DNA of 64,000 bases. Source: Ga0077555 sp964500805 (GTDB lineage Bacteria > Pseudomonadota > Alphaproteobacteria > Rhizobiales > Hyphomicrobiaceae). The stretch covers positions 1 through 64,000 of the forward strand of contig CAZCQH010000011.1 of the NCBI GenBank assembly GCA_964500805.1, given 5' to 3'. A program made the translations under genes and the position numbers. Of the stretch, positions 30,390 through 39,184 are shown one piece after another; within the stretch, counting starts at the first letter, position 1; the number at the start of each line of letters is the position of its first letter. The notes under the pieces were generated by a model. That model made no database searches and had not been told where the DNA came from. It saw only the letters and a program-made list of their open reading frames with translations.

Positions 30390-31627
30390 CACTGTCCCCC
30401 GTTGACGAAGGTGAGGCCACGCTTCCTGGCAGCCGAGGTCAGGAAGCCCCGCACGGCCGCGAACAGTTCCGGCTCGTCGAGCAGGAACGCGTCGTGGCCC
30501 TTGCCGCTCTCGACCTCGACGAACGACACGTCGGCGGCGACCGCGTTCAGCGCCTGCACGATCTCCTTCGACTCCCGCGTCGGGTAAAGCCAGTCGGACG
30601 TGAACGAGACGACGCAGAAGCGCGTCTTGGTTCCCCGGAACGCATTGGCGAGCACGTCGCCGTGCTCGGCCGCGAGGTCGAAATAGTCCATCGCGCGGGT
30701 GATGTAGAGGTAGCTGTTGGCATCGAAACGGTCGACGAATGTCGACCCCTGATGGCGCAAGTAGCTTTCCACCTGGAAATCGGCGCTGAACGAGAACGTC
30801 TTCGCCGCGCGGTCCTGCAGGTTGCGGCCGAACTTCTTCTGCAGCGCCTCCTCGGAAAGATAGGTGATGTGCGCCGCCATACGCGCGACCGCGAGGCCAT
30901 TCCGCGGCACGCGGCCGTCCTCGAGGTAGCGGCCACCTGCCCATTCAGGATCGGCCATCACGGCCTGGCGCCCCACTTCGTGGAAGGCGATGTTCTGCGC
31001 TGTATGCCACGCCGCCGTCGCGATCGGAATGGCGGCGAACACGCGGTCCTTGTACTTCGCCGCCCACTGCAGCACTTGCATGCCACCCATGGAGCCGCCG
31101 ACGACTGCGAACAACTGGTCGATGCCGAGATGATCGACCAGGCGCGCCTGCGCGCTGACCATGTCGCCGATGGTGATGACAGGAAAGTCGAGGCCCCACG
31201 GCTTTCCCGTTGCCGGGTTCTTCGAGGCGGGCCCCGTCGTGCCCATGCAGCCGCCGAGGATGTTCGGCGATATGACGAAGTACTTGTCGGTATCGATCGG
31301 CTTGCCGGGGCCGATCATGATCGTCCACCAGCCCGGCCGCTTGGTGACGGGATGATCGTTGGCGACGTGCTGGTCGCCGGTCAGTGCGTGGCAGATCAGA
31401 ATGGCGTTCGACTTGTCGGCGTTGAGCGTGCCGTAGGTCTGATAGGCGACCTGAAAGGGCCCGAGGTCCTGTTGGCATTCGAGGCGCAGCGGCTCGCTCG
31501 CCGGCACGCGCAGCAGAAGGCTGGAGGGGCTGTCCACCTCCGGCGAGCGCGACAGCGGGCGCTCGGCCGAGGATTCCATCACGACATCCTTGTCGTGCCT
31601 GCTGTGCACGTTCGCGTCGTTCGCCAT
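30389..31627 (-). CDS. metX: Homoserine O-acetyltransferase MetX
   Basis: A 412-residue alpha/beta hydrolase. The nucleophile elbow GGSMGGMQ carries the catalytic serine; the acidic residue and histidine lie in SDWLYP and GKGHDAFLLDEP. It makes O-acetylhomoserine, the first committed step of methionine synthesis. ATG at 31627 has GGGAGG upstream. Transcription is controlled by the promoter, SAM-II riboswitch and terminator directly upstream. Confidence 0.95.
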   Translation of the reverse strand: MANDANVHSRHDKDVVMESSAERPLSRSPEVDSPSSLLLRVPASEPLRLECQQDLGPFQVAYQTYGTLNADKSNAILICHALTGDQHVANDHPVTKRPGWWTIMIGPGKPIDTDKYFVISPNILGGCMGTTGPASKNPATGKPWGLDFPVITIGDMVSAQARLVDHLGIDQLFAVVGGSMGGMQVLQWAAKYKDRVFAAIPIATAAWHTAQNIAFHEVGRQAVMADPEWAGGRYLEDGRVPRNGLAVARMAAHITYLSEEALQKKFGRNLQDRAAKTFSFSADFQVESYLRHQGSTFVDRFDANSYLYITRAMDYFDLAAEHGDVLANAFRGTKTRFCVVSFTSDWLYPTRESKEIVQALNAVAADVSFVEVESGKGHDAFLLDEPELFAAVRGFLTSAARKRGLTFVNGGQ

Positions 31628-31675
31628 GCGAACCTCCCGTCCTGGCGCGCCGCCGCAACTCGGCGCGCTTCAAAC

Positions 31676-31710
31676 GAAAACCCCGGCTCGAACCCGCCTC
31701 CAAAGCCGGG
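31676..31710 (-). terminator. Terminator between SAM-II riboswitch and metX
   Basis: On the minus strand CCCGGCT and AGCCGGG form a stem around a 15-nt loop, followed by GTTTTCG. It sits between the aptamer and the metX ribosome-binding site, where it could be the riboswitch's expression platform, unless control is translational as in many SAM-II RNAs. Confidence 0.65.
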
Positions 31711-31734
31711 CGGTCCGATGATCCGGGGTGCGCA

Positions 31735-31793
31735 CGGCCTTTTAGCGAGTTGTTTTACGTGGCTGCAAGCCGGCCGGCCAAAGGACCACGATC
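31735..31793 (-). promoter_or_regulatory. SAM-II riboswitch upstream of metXW
   Basis: Read on the minus strand, this has the SAM-II pseudoknot. CGTGG pairs with CCACG in the segment CTTGCAGCCACGT. A CCTTT in the first loop pairs with AAAGG in the conserved GCTAAAAGG at the 3' end. The order and invariant bases match SAM-II (metA motif) RNAs, which turn off methionine genes when S-adenosylmethionine is abundant. Position before metX is the classical one in Alphaproteobacteria. Confidence 0.9.
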
Positions 31794-31800
31794 AGCGGCA

Positions 31801-31828
31801 GATATAGACGGGTAGGGGGCGTCGTCAA
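31801..31828 (-). promoter_or_regulatory. Sigma-70-type promoter of metXW
   Basis: On the minus strand a TTGACG (31828-31823) and a TATATC (31806-31801) are separated by 16 nt. Transcription would start almost at the first base of the riboswitch, which supports both calls. Confidence 0.75.
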
Positions 31829-31912
31829 GCAGTGAGTGCCGCCCGCGGAGAGCTTTCGACAAATTCAGAGGATCAAGGGGTGCCTGGGCTAGTGACGCGG
31901 AGGCGTGCCTAC

Positions 31913-31936
31913 GGCGCCAGGCTGAAGCCAGGCACC
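31913..31936 (+). repeat. 24-nt palindromic repeat between met promoter and bactofilin gene
   Basis: This copy starts GGCGCCAGGCTGAAGCC and ends AGGCACC, one base different from the copy at 1545. A degenerate fragment (GGTGCCTGGGCT) may lie about 30 nt upstream. It ends 10 nt before the 3' end of the minus-strand bactofilin gene and may help terminate it. Confidence 0.7.
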
Positions 31937-31945
31937 GTTTCGAGC

Positions 31946-32593
31946 TCACCGCACCGTCACATGCACCGTCATCGGTGTGCCCGACGAGGCACCGGCGTCG
32001 TCCGTCACGACGACGTCGAAGCTCGCCTGCGACGAGCCGTTGCCGTCGTGACGGAATGCAACACGGCCGGCCTCGAGGTCCGCCTGCGTGAACTGCTCGA
32101 CGGACTGGCCCGGCATCTCGGTCAGCTCGATATGGCCGTTGAAGGGCCGTGACACGGTATAGACCAGCGCCGCGCTCGCATCATCGGGGTCGACGGCCGT
32201 CAAATCGACTGTTGTGATCTGCACGGCTTGACCACGCTGCACCGACAGATCCAAGTCGCCGAACACGGCCGGTGGAACGTTGCGGACATCGGCGGAGAGC
32301 TCCGCACCGAGCTCCATCGCGAGCTGGCCGTAGTGGATGTCGCCGGTGACCGAGCCGGTGGGCCCGATCTTGATCAGGTTCTTCACCTGCGCTCGGCCGT
32401 TGAGGATCCCGTACACTTCCGCCTCCTCGGCGCGGATTTTTCCGGCAAACGTGCCACCCTCGCGGATGATCAGCGACTGCACCGCGATCTCGCCTTCGAC
32501 AAGACCCGAAATCTCAAGCACCCGGCAATTGCGGATGCTCCCCTGGATGGCCGTGTCGGCGGCGACGACCATCATTCCCTTGGCCGAGCTCAT
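31946..32593 (-). CDS. Bactofilin fused to a cadherin-like/CSPG repeat
   Basis: A 215-residue protein. The first 110 residues are a bactofilin domain with beta-helix turns (IQGSIRNCRVLEISGLVEGE; GKIRAEEAEVYGILNG; GDIHYGQLAMELGAELSADV). The rest is a cadherin-like/CSPG-type repeat (LVYTVSRPFNGHIEL; FTQADLEAGRVAFRHDGNG; FDVVVTDDAGA). Bactofilins form cytoplasmic filaments; CSPG repeats are normally outside the cell. No signal peptide is seen. ATG at 32593 has GGGGAG upstream; longer in-frame sequence is not counted. Confidence 0.8.
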   Translation of the reverse strand: MSSAKGMMVVAADTAIQGSIRNCRVLEISGLVEGEIAVQSLIIREGGTFAGKIRAEEAEVYGILNGRAQVKNLIKIGPTGSVTGDIHYGQLAMELGAELSADVRNVPPAVFGDLDLSVQRGQAVQITTVDLTAVDPDDASAALVYTVSRPFNGHIELTEMPGQSVEQFTQADLEAGRVAFRHDGNGSSQASFDVVVTDDAGASSGTPMTVHVTVR

Positions 32594-32759
32594 GGGCTCA
32601 TACTCCCCGTACGCGTTACAGAATCGCAGCCGCCGCCAGCCGCGTTCGGACAAACCTCCGCCGGACCCCTCCGGCAATTCCCCACTTTGCTACCTCATCC
32701 CCCGGCTTAGGCGTAATTGTGGCAACCAGGTGGCCTGAGGCACATTGACCAAGGCGACC

Positions 32760-33935
32760 CTACCGCATCAATTCCTTCATCGCCGCATCGATGCCGCCGA
32801 GGGTCAGCGGGTACATGCGCTTCTCCATGATGTCCTCGACGAGCTTGATCGAGGGCGTCCAGCTCCAGTGATCCTTCGGCACCGGGTTGAGCCATACGCA
32901 GTGCTCGTAGATGCCAGTCACGCGCTTCATCCAAGCGGAACCGGGCTCCTCGTTCATGTGCTCCACCGAGCCGCCCGGCACCGTGATCTCGTAAGGGCTC
33001 ATCGACGCGTCGCCAACGAAGATCACCTTGTAGTCGGACGGGAACTTGTGCAGCACGTCCCAGGTGTTGGTGCGCTCCGTCCAGCGGCGCTTGTTGTCCT
33101 TCCACACGAACTCGTAGAGGCAGTTGTGGAAGTAGTAATGCTGCATGTGCTTGAACTCGACGCGGGCCGCCGAGAACAGCTCCTCGGCGAGCTTGATGTG
33201 CCAGTCCATGGAGCCGCCGATGTCGAAGAACATCAGCACCTTGATCGTGTTGCGCCGCTCTGGCCGCATCTGGATATCGAGATAGCCCTTGCGCGCCGTG
33301 CCCTTGATGGTGCCGTCGAGATCGAGCTCGTCCTCGGCGCCCTCGCGGGCAAACTTGCGCAGCCGGCGGAGCGCCATCTTGATGTTACGCGTACCGAGCT
33401 CGACCGTGTCGTCGAGGTCCTTGAACTCGCGCTTGTCCCAAACCTTGAGCGCGCGGAAATTCTTGTTCTCCTTCTGCCCGATGCGCACGCCGGCCGGGTT
33501 ATAACCCTCGGCGCCGTAGGGTGATGTGCCGGCGGTGCCGATCCATTTCTTGCCACCTTGGTGACGGCCCTTCTGCTCGGCGAGGCGCTTCTTCAGCTCC
33601 TCCATGATCTTTTCCCAGCCGCCGAGCGCCTCGATCTTCGCCTTCTCCTCCTCGGACAGATAAAGCTTTGTGATCGCGCGCAGCCACTCCTCCGGGATCT
33701 CGACCTCGGCCGCATCGCTCATCAGCTCAAGGCCCTTGAAGACGTGCCCGAACACCTGATCGAACTTGTCGAGGTGCTTCTCGTCCTTCACCAGCGAGGC
33801 GCGGGCGAGATAATAGAAATGCTCGACCCGCTGATCCGCGAGATCGGCCTTCAGCGCCTCCATCAGCATCAGATATTCCTTGAGCGTGACCGGGACCTTG
33901 GCGGCTTTGAGCTCGTGGAAGAAGGTCGTGAACAT
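32760..33935 (-). CDS. CoxE-like von Willebrand factor A domain protein
   Basis: A 391-residue cytoplasmic protein. The N-terminal helical part is followed by a linker rich in Gly/Lys and a VWA domain with metal-site motif FFDIGGSMD and a later VGDASMSP. The family works with MoxR ATPases in loading metals or assembling enzyme complexes, usually from adjacent genes. No MoxR gene is present nearby. It shares strand with the unknown gene 34060-34659. Confidence 0.85.
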   Translation of the reverse strand: MFTTFFHELKAAKVPVTLKEYLMLMEALKADLADQRVEHFYYLARASLVKDEKHLDKFDQVFGHVFKGLELMSDAAEVEIPEEWLRAITKLYLSEEEKAKIEALGGWEKIMEELKKRLAEQKGRHQGGKKWIGTAGTSPYGAEGYNPAGVRIGQKENKNFRALKVWDKREFKDLDDTVELGTRNIKMALRRLRKFAREGAEDELDLDGTIKGTARKGYLDIQMRPERRNTIKVLMFFDIGGSMDWHIKLAEELFSAARVEFKHMQHYYFHNCLYEFVWKDNKRRWTERTNTWDVLHKFPSDYKVIFVGDASMSPYEITVPGGSVEHMNEEPGSAWMKRVTGIYEHCVWLNPVPKDHWSWTPSIKLVEDIMEKRMYPLTLGGIDAAMKELMR

Positions 33936-34001
33936 GGGCGGCGGTCCTGGAGGCTGGCAACTCCAGGGACCTTAGCCGGTTCGTCCCGTCCATAGAAGAG
34001 C

Positions 34002-34026
34002 GGGCGGCGCGAAGGTCGCACCGCCC
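34002..34026. terminator. Hairpin between the VWA gene and the unknown gene
   Basis: GGGCGG (34002-34007) and CCGCCC (34021-34026), with an inner GCGA/TCGC helix, form a compact stem-loop in the 124-nt gap. On the minus strand only a weak T-rich stretch (CTTCT) follows. Confidence 0.5.
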
Positions 34027-34059
34027 GGCGTGTTTGGCAGGTCTGAGATCAGGGCTGCG

Positions 34060-34659
34060 TCAGTGCCGGCTCGTCTCGACGCTGGCTTTTTCAGCCTCCA
34101 GGCCCGCAAGATGCGGCGGGGTGACGACCGAAACTTCGACCGGATCCCTCACGTTGTCGAGCGAATGGGCGTAGACCGGCACGGCGAGGCTCCAGAGGCG
34201 GTCGAAAGTAGCACGGCTGCGGCCGGCACCCACTTCGTCCTCATTTTTGAACATGGCGAAGGCGTCGCGCTTGTCGGGCTCGCGGCGCATGCTGTCGCCG
34301 AACCACTGCGCCTGGACGCCAAGGACGAGTTGCTCATGCCCGTCGAGGAAGCGGCCATCGTGGAGAATGCGAATTTCGTGTTGAAAGGCCGGATCGAAAC
34401 TCAGGTGCCAAGCTTCGCCGGTCTTGACCAGAGCACCACCGGCAAAAACGATGCGAGCGCGAATCTGCCGCGCGGCACACTCGTCCGACATCGCGAACAA
34501 CGCCTTGGCGGCAACGCTTTCGGGCGCTCGGGCAACGAGCAGGATCTCGCCGGGGCCTGACTTCACTGCTTCGAGGGCCCCTCGAATGAACTCTTTCAAC
34601 TGCAGCTCACGGTCCTCCCGCTCGCGGATTTCGGAGCGGGCTGGCGCCTTTGTTTGCAT
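34060..34659 (-). CDS. Soluble protein of unknown function
   Basis: About 199 residues. The N-terminal 60 residues are helical and charged (REDRELQLKEFIRGALEA); the remainder is alpha/beta (GEILLVARAPESVAAKALF; ARIVFAGGAL; FDRLWSLAVPVYAHS). The shape SFDPAFQHEIRILHDGRFLD and the LVLG...AQWFGDSMRR segment resemble no family I can name. It shares strand with the VWA gene and the large membrane protein and may act with either. Confidence 0.7.
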   Translation of the reverse strand: MQTKAPARSEIREREDRELQLKEFIRGALEAVKSGPGEILLVARAPESVAAKALFAMSDECAARQIRARIVFAGGALVKTGEAWHLSFDPAFQHEIRILHDGRFLDGHEQLVLGVQAQWFGDSMRREPDKRDAFAMFKNEDEVGAGRSRATFDRLWSLAVPVYAHSLDNVRDPVEVSVVTPPHLAGLEAEKASVETSRH

Positions 34660-34786
34660 GGATTGCGTTCCCCAGTGGTGCGGGTGGCCCGCACTCTCAT
34701 CTTGACCGACCCATTAGGCGGCACGGCGGTTAAAAAAGGTTTATGACAGCGCTCATTTCGGGACGCTGACGGCAGATGTTTTCGGA

Positions 34787-37468
34787 TCAGACATCACGCT
34801 GCTCGGGTCTGAGGCGCAGTGCCATTGCCCTCGGGTCGATTTGGTCGACAGCTTCGTGGGAGGCTCGGGGCGCCAGAGCCGGCGACTCCAAAGCCGAGCT
34901 CAGCGCAGGCGGAGGCAGGCTCATTGCCGGCGCTTCGGCCAGAGTGGACGGGGCGGTAGCGTCATTGCGCAACTCCTGACCATGCTCAGCGACATTGACG
35001 GCCTCCTCCGTCGCGCCAAAGAGCGACCTCGGCAGCGCCGCTTCGCTGACCGGCAGCGTGTAGGTGACCGTCTCGCGCACCGCGGCAACCATCACCGAAG
35101 GCTCGGCAGATGGCGCCGCTATCGGCTCGAGTGCACGCGCCAGCATGCCTTCGGACGCCCGTTGCACCGGTGTTGGGCTCGCGCCTCCTGACGCCGCTGT
35201 GCCGGACGGTGCTCCGGGCCGGACGACGGCTGGATGCATCACGACGTTTTCAGCAATCGGGTGCGATGGCGAAGGCGCGACAGGCGCGGGGCTCGCATCG
35301 CCGTCGCGCTCGCGCAGCTGGCTCTCGCCTTGCGCCCGGCGCTCCACCAGAGACGTATTGGTGTTCACTGGCCTCGGCAGCGGGATTTCCTCCACCGGAC
35401 CATTGACGCGAGCTGCCGGCCACGGCGCCGATGGAGGCGCCGTTCGTGGCGCGGGCTCATAGCCACGCGCGGGCACAGGCTCACGGCTGACACCTGCCGG
35501 CGGCGCCCAGCCACCGGCGGCCGCGCCCCCAGGCGTACCGGCATACGTCGAGCCGCCTACGACGTAAGGGTACGGCGGCTGGCCATTGATCGACACGCTC
35601 GCCGTCGCCTCGTGCGCGCGACTGTCCCGCTCCGGCGCATCCGGCTCCTCACCACGCCCCGCGCCGAACGCCGGTTCGCGGCGAACCTCGCGCGCGAAGA
35701 TCTCCTCCTCCACGCGGCGGCGGCGCTTTTCTGCCTCGACACGGCGCGCAGCACCCATCACCGCACCAAGGATGATGTCCGACCAGGCGCCGTCGCGGAA
35801 CCGGTAGATCCTGAACGCCTCGGCGTTGGCGAACTTGCTGCCCTGGCGGCGCAGGCGCTTCTGCACCGTCTTGGTGGACAGCAGCGGGCTATAGACCCGC
35901 GTGAAGATCTTCTCCTTCTCGAAGCTCGCGAAGAGGTTCGCGAGCAAGTGCGCTTCCTGCAGCAGATCGTGCGCATCCGAGACGCCATAGCCCTGCCGCT
36001 GGTGCCCATTGCGCGGGTTCGGGCGATAGGGCGCGTTCAACGGCACCGCCGCGTAATAGTCGCCGTGGAAATCGAACACCACGTGCCGGAACACCTCGAA
36101 GTTCTCGCGGATTTGGGCATCGCGGTGGATTTCATTGAACCGCGACAGGATCTGGATCACCGGCCCGCGCTCGGCGGCGCGCATCTTCGGCACCAGGTTC
36201 TGCAGGCGGTTCGGGCCGCCGCGCTGCATCGACACCAGCAGCAGGCAGAGATCCACGAAAAGCGCGACCGCCAACGGCACGTAGTCGCGCTTCGCAAGGC
36301 CCGCCTGCTCCGCCAGGGCATTGAGCTTGGCCTGCTGGGCGCCCGCGTTCTCGACCGATTGCACGGCCTTCTTCTGCAGCTCGCGCAGCTCCTCCGGCGA
36401 CGGCGGCATTTTGAATGCTAACGCCCCGTAGAAGGTCGCGGTCAGGCGACGGAACGCTTCGATCACCGCCTCCGAGCCTTCGACCGCCGCAATCTTCGGC
36501 TTTTCCAGCGACGGCAGCTCGTCGATGGCACGCACCACACCCTTCAGCGCTGTGGTGAGCTGGCTGTCCGGGCACGTATAGGTGCCGCCCTTGGTGTCGA
36601 CGAACGTCACCTTGTCGGCGCGCTCGTTCAGATCGATGCGGATCTGCTTCAGCTGTGGATCCGATCGGAACGCGTTGAAGCCCGTCACCGTCAGGTCCAG
36701 CTTGCGGCCCAGATTGCGCAGGAACTCGTTGCGCGTGCCGCTCTTATCGATTGTGGACTTGTCGTCCTTCACGATCTTGGCGAGGTCGCCGTCCAGTGCC
36801 GCCATGTCGGATTTCACGGCGCCAACACGGCCTTTCACAAAATCCGAGGCGAACTTGAAGCGCGCAGCATCGTCGTCGCGCATCTTGCGGCGCGGGCCGT
36901 CGCCGGGCTTGGAGTTGGGACACGACGCTCCCGACGCGCGCTCGGTCTCTGCCTTCTGCGCAGAGACCGTGGTTAGGCTATCGAGCGTGCCCTGCAGCTG
37001 CTCGAGCCGCGTCATCGCCGCATGCAGCGACGTTTGCACCTGTCCCACGGCCGACTCCGCCGAGCGCGAGGCTTCCGATCGGCTTTCCAGCACTTTCCAG
37101 TAGAAGCCGAAGCCGAATCCCACCGAGATGATGGTGAGGAACACATAGCCTGCCGCATAGAGCGACTTGGTGAACCAGCCCACGCCTTCTGAAAACATCT
37201 GGTCCAGCAGCCAGACCACCATCACCATCAGCATCGCGACCGAGAAACCGATGATGCCTTTGTGGACGAGCGGCAGCTCACCCATGTTGGCCTCGATCAG
37301 CTCCAGCATGCCGACGTAGGTCGCAACCCACGACAAGCCGCCGAGACCCACGACGAGGAACAGCTTCTTCCAGTCGCGCGGCGATTTCTGCTCGCGGTCG
37401 AAGTCCGGATGATCCCAGGAAAGATCGACACCCGTCTTGCGCGTTGCCGTCTCGGAGTGTGCCACCAT
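34787..37468 (-). CDS. Large membrane protein with coiled coil and disordered C-terminal third
   Basis: An 893-residue protein. Three helices lie at about residues 35-57, 71-90 and 102-124, then a coiled-coil stretch (about 129-178), a mostly soluble domain with Cys at positions near 183 and 299, and a fourth helix at about 397-414. A folded cytoplasmic-looking region (420-600) contains FDFHGDYYAAVPLNAPY. From about 600 to the end it is Pro/Ala/Ser rich and likely disordered. The domain flanked by TM3 and TM4 would be periplasmic if the N-terminus is inside. The family is not recognised. Confidence 0.75.
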   Translation of the reverse strand: MVAHSETATRKTGVDLSWDHPDFDREQKSPRDWKKLFLVVGLGGLSWVATYVGMLELIEANMGELPLVHKGIIGFSVAMLMVMVVWLLDQMFSEGVGWFTKSLYAAGYVFLTIISVGFGFGFYWKVLESRSEASRSAESAVGQVQTSLHAAMTRLEQLQGTLDSLTTVSAQKAETERASGASCPNSKPGDGPRRKMRDDDAARFKFASDFVKGRVGAVKSDMAALDGDLAKIVKDDKSTIDKSGTRNEFLRNLGRKLDLTVTGFNAFRSDPQLKQIRIDLNERADKVTFVDTKGGTYTCPDSQLTTALKGVVRAIDELPSLEKPKIAAVEGSEAVIEAFRRLTATFYGALAFKMPPSPEELRELQKKAVQSVENAGAQQAKLNALAEQAGLAKRDYVPLAVALFVDLCLLLVSMQRGGPNRLQNLVPKMRAAERGPVIQILSRFNEIHRDAQIRENFEVFRHVVFDFHGDYYAAVPLNAPYRPNPRNGHQRQGYGVSDAHDLLQEAHLLANLFASFEKEKIFTRVYSPLLSTKTVQKRLRRQGSKFANAEAFRIYRFRDGAWSDIILGAVMGAARRVEAEKRRRRVEEEIFAREVRREPAFGAGRGEEPDAPERDSRAHEATASVSINGQPPYPYVVGGSTYAGTPGGAAAGGWAPPAGVSREPVPARGYEPAPRTAPPSAPWPAARVNGPVEEIPLPRPVNTNTSLVERRAQGESQLRERDGDASPAPVAPSPSHPIAENVVMHPAVVRPGAPSGTAASGGASPTPVQRASEGMLARALEPIAAPSAEPSVMVAAVRETVTYTLPVSEAALPRSLFGATEEAVNVAEHGQELRNDATAPSTLAEAPAMSLPPPALSSALESPALAPRASHEAVDQIDPRAMALRLRPEQRDV

Positions 37469-38388
37469 GAACTCGACCGTTCACTCGTGCGCGGCTCGAT
37501 GTTCGGAGTCCGGCTGCTCATGTGCTGGCGGCCGTGACCTTCGCCCTCGAGTGCGCTTGCCTCAGACCTTCTTCCGATCGGGCCCCCGCGCCCTCTCGAT
37601 CCAGTCTGCCGAGCTATCGCGCGTTGATGTCGTGAGAGCGGTCGTTTCGTGGACATCCCGCGGCCGATTGTTGGCACCCGGCCGAACTGCGACACGCGCC
37701 CGCCGCCGCGCCGCCACAAAGCCAGTTGTCCTGCTCGAAAGCAGTCTCGTTGCGCGCTCCAGCGCCTGTTCGCGCCGGGATTGGATGGCGATCGCTCAGC
37801 CGTTAACCGGCATCCCAAATTTAGGCCGCAAACTTATCCCCACCCCTCCAACCAGTGGTAGAATTTCGAACCCCTAGACGTCATATAAGATATTGAAAAA
37901 TATGTATTTATTTGGATTTTTCTCTTGCGCCAGCAGGCCCATCCTGCTATCTTCAACTTCTAACGATTTGAGGTTCTTGTGTTGTGTTGACGATTGCCCT
38001 TCTTTCCCTCCTGCTGGCTTCCCTTGCTACCGCAACTCCTCGGCCCGCCGCCCAGCTCCGGCTGTTCGGCTCGCTTCCCTTGCGCTGCCGTCCGCGTGAT
38101 TTCAAGCCAATCGTCAGCAACGCGGCCCGCGCCTTCCTCGCTGGCTGCAGAAGCCTGCGCCACGGGCGCACTGCACCAGCAGCCATTGTCGCGCCCTTCG
38201 CGACCTCGACGGTGCATCACGCTGCCACTCGCGCGTCCTTCGATCTCGCGACCGCTCCTGTCGCGCCACGCCACGCGAGCGGCGCACTGCCGGCCACATC
38301 GAACCCAGGCACCCGCGGCACCAACGGCTGGTCACACAGTCCCGAAACGACTAGCTTCGGGCGACTCGGGACCCCAAGGAGCAGCAGC
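37469..38388. other. 920-nt divergent intergenic region with AT-rich island
   Basis: Between the starts of the large membrane protein (minus) and the FMN protein (plus) no gene is convincing. The stretch of about 65 nt at 37870-37935 is very AT-rich against the GC-rich background, and a near-consensus DnaA-like TTATCCCCA stands at 37834. It probably holds the promoters of both genes. An open frame upstream of 38389 reads in phase with the FMN protein, but its composition looks non-coding. Confidence 0.5.
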
Positions 38389-39000
38389 ATGGCGAAGATC
38401 ACGGATCTGGCACAGCTCGACACCCTCTACGGCGAGCCGGTGCAGGCGGCCGTCGTGAAGGAGATCGACCATATCTCCGGCGACTACCGCCAGTTCATCG
38501 ACAAGGCGCCGTTCGTCGTCATCGCGACCGTGGGCCCCGAGGGCCTCGACTGCTCGCCACGCGGTGACCCTGCCGGGTTCTGCCGCGTCGCCGATCCCAA
38601 AACCGTGCTCATTCCGGACCGGCGCGGCAACAATCGCATCGACTCTTTGCGCAACATCGTGCGCGACCCGCGGATCTCGCTGCTCTTCATCATTCCGGGG
38701 ATTGGCAATACGCTGCGCATCAATGGCCGCGCCGAGATCCGCGACGATGCAGACTTGCTGCAGTCCTTCGCCATGGGCGACAAGCTCCCGCGCACGGTGC
38801 TGAAGGTGACGACCGACCGCGTCTACTTCCAGTGCCCAAAGGCTTTCATTCGCTCGCGGCTGTGGGATCCCTCGGCGCACGTGCCACGCTCGGAGCTGCC
38901 GTCCTCGGGAGAGATCCTGGAGCGGCTCTCAAAAGGTGCGATAGACGGCAAGGCCTATGAGGCCGCTTATCCGCAGCGCCTGAAAGAGACGATGTATTGA
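38389..39000 (+). CDS. Pyridoxamine 5'-phosphate oxidase-like FMN-binding protein
   Basis: A 203-residue split-barrel flavoprotein of the PNPOx superfamily, with FVVIATVGPEGLDCSPRGDP, IPDRRGNNRIDSLRNI and GIGNTLRINGRAEI. The subgroup resembles the FMN-dependent DR_2398-like family. ATG at 38389 has AAGGAG upstream. It probably reduces or binds a flavin-related substrate; the exact reaction is unknown. It precedes a luciferase-like monooxygenase by 184 nt. Confidence 0.85.
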   Translation: MAKITDLAQLDTLYGEPVQAAVVKEIDHISGDYRQFIDKAPFVVIATVGPEGLDCSPRGDPAGFCRVADPKTVLIPDRRGNNRIDSLRNIVRDPRISLLFIIPGIGNTLRINGRAEIRDDADLLQSFAMGDKLPRTVLKVTTDRVYFQCPKAFIRSRLWDPSAHVPRSELPSSGEILERLSKGAIDGKAYEAAYPQRLKETMY

Positions 39001-39184
39001 GAACGGGATCAGGGGTCGGATGCCGGACATCGCAACGGCGCAGGCAGAAGGCCAGAAGACTCGCGAGAAGGGCTGGCTCAAAGGAGAGATTGTGCAAGAA
39101 CAGCACGCGACGGCTGGATCAGAAGGCTAGCGATCGGAGGTCCGCGATAGATCTGGTTTTCCTAGTCAGCAAGAACGACTGCCC

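Noticed and set aside
29745..30944. A 399-residue open frame read as one protein
   Set aside because: Its first 185 codons overlap metX in another frame; only the MetW part from ATG 30389 is real.
37834..37990. Chromosomal replication origin at the AT-rich island
   Set aside because: Only one near-consensus DnaA-like box is seen and no origin-type gene neighbours (dnaA, hemE, gidA, parA) are present.
37984..38388. A signal-peptide-like N-terminal extension of the FMN protein, in phase with 38389
   Set aside because: The hydrophobic start (TTG codon) is followed by long low-complexity Arg/Ala/Pro sequence; the ATG at 38389 has a good ribosome-binding site and the conserved start.
39020..39130. 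A 36-codon plus-strand open frame after the FMN gene
   Set aside because: It has a weak ribosome-binding site and no support from composition or motifs.
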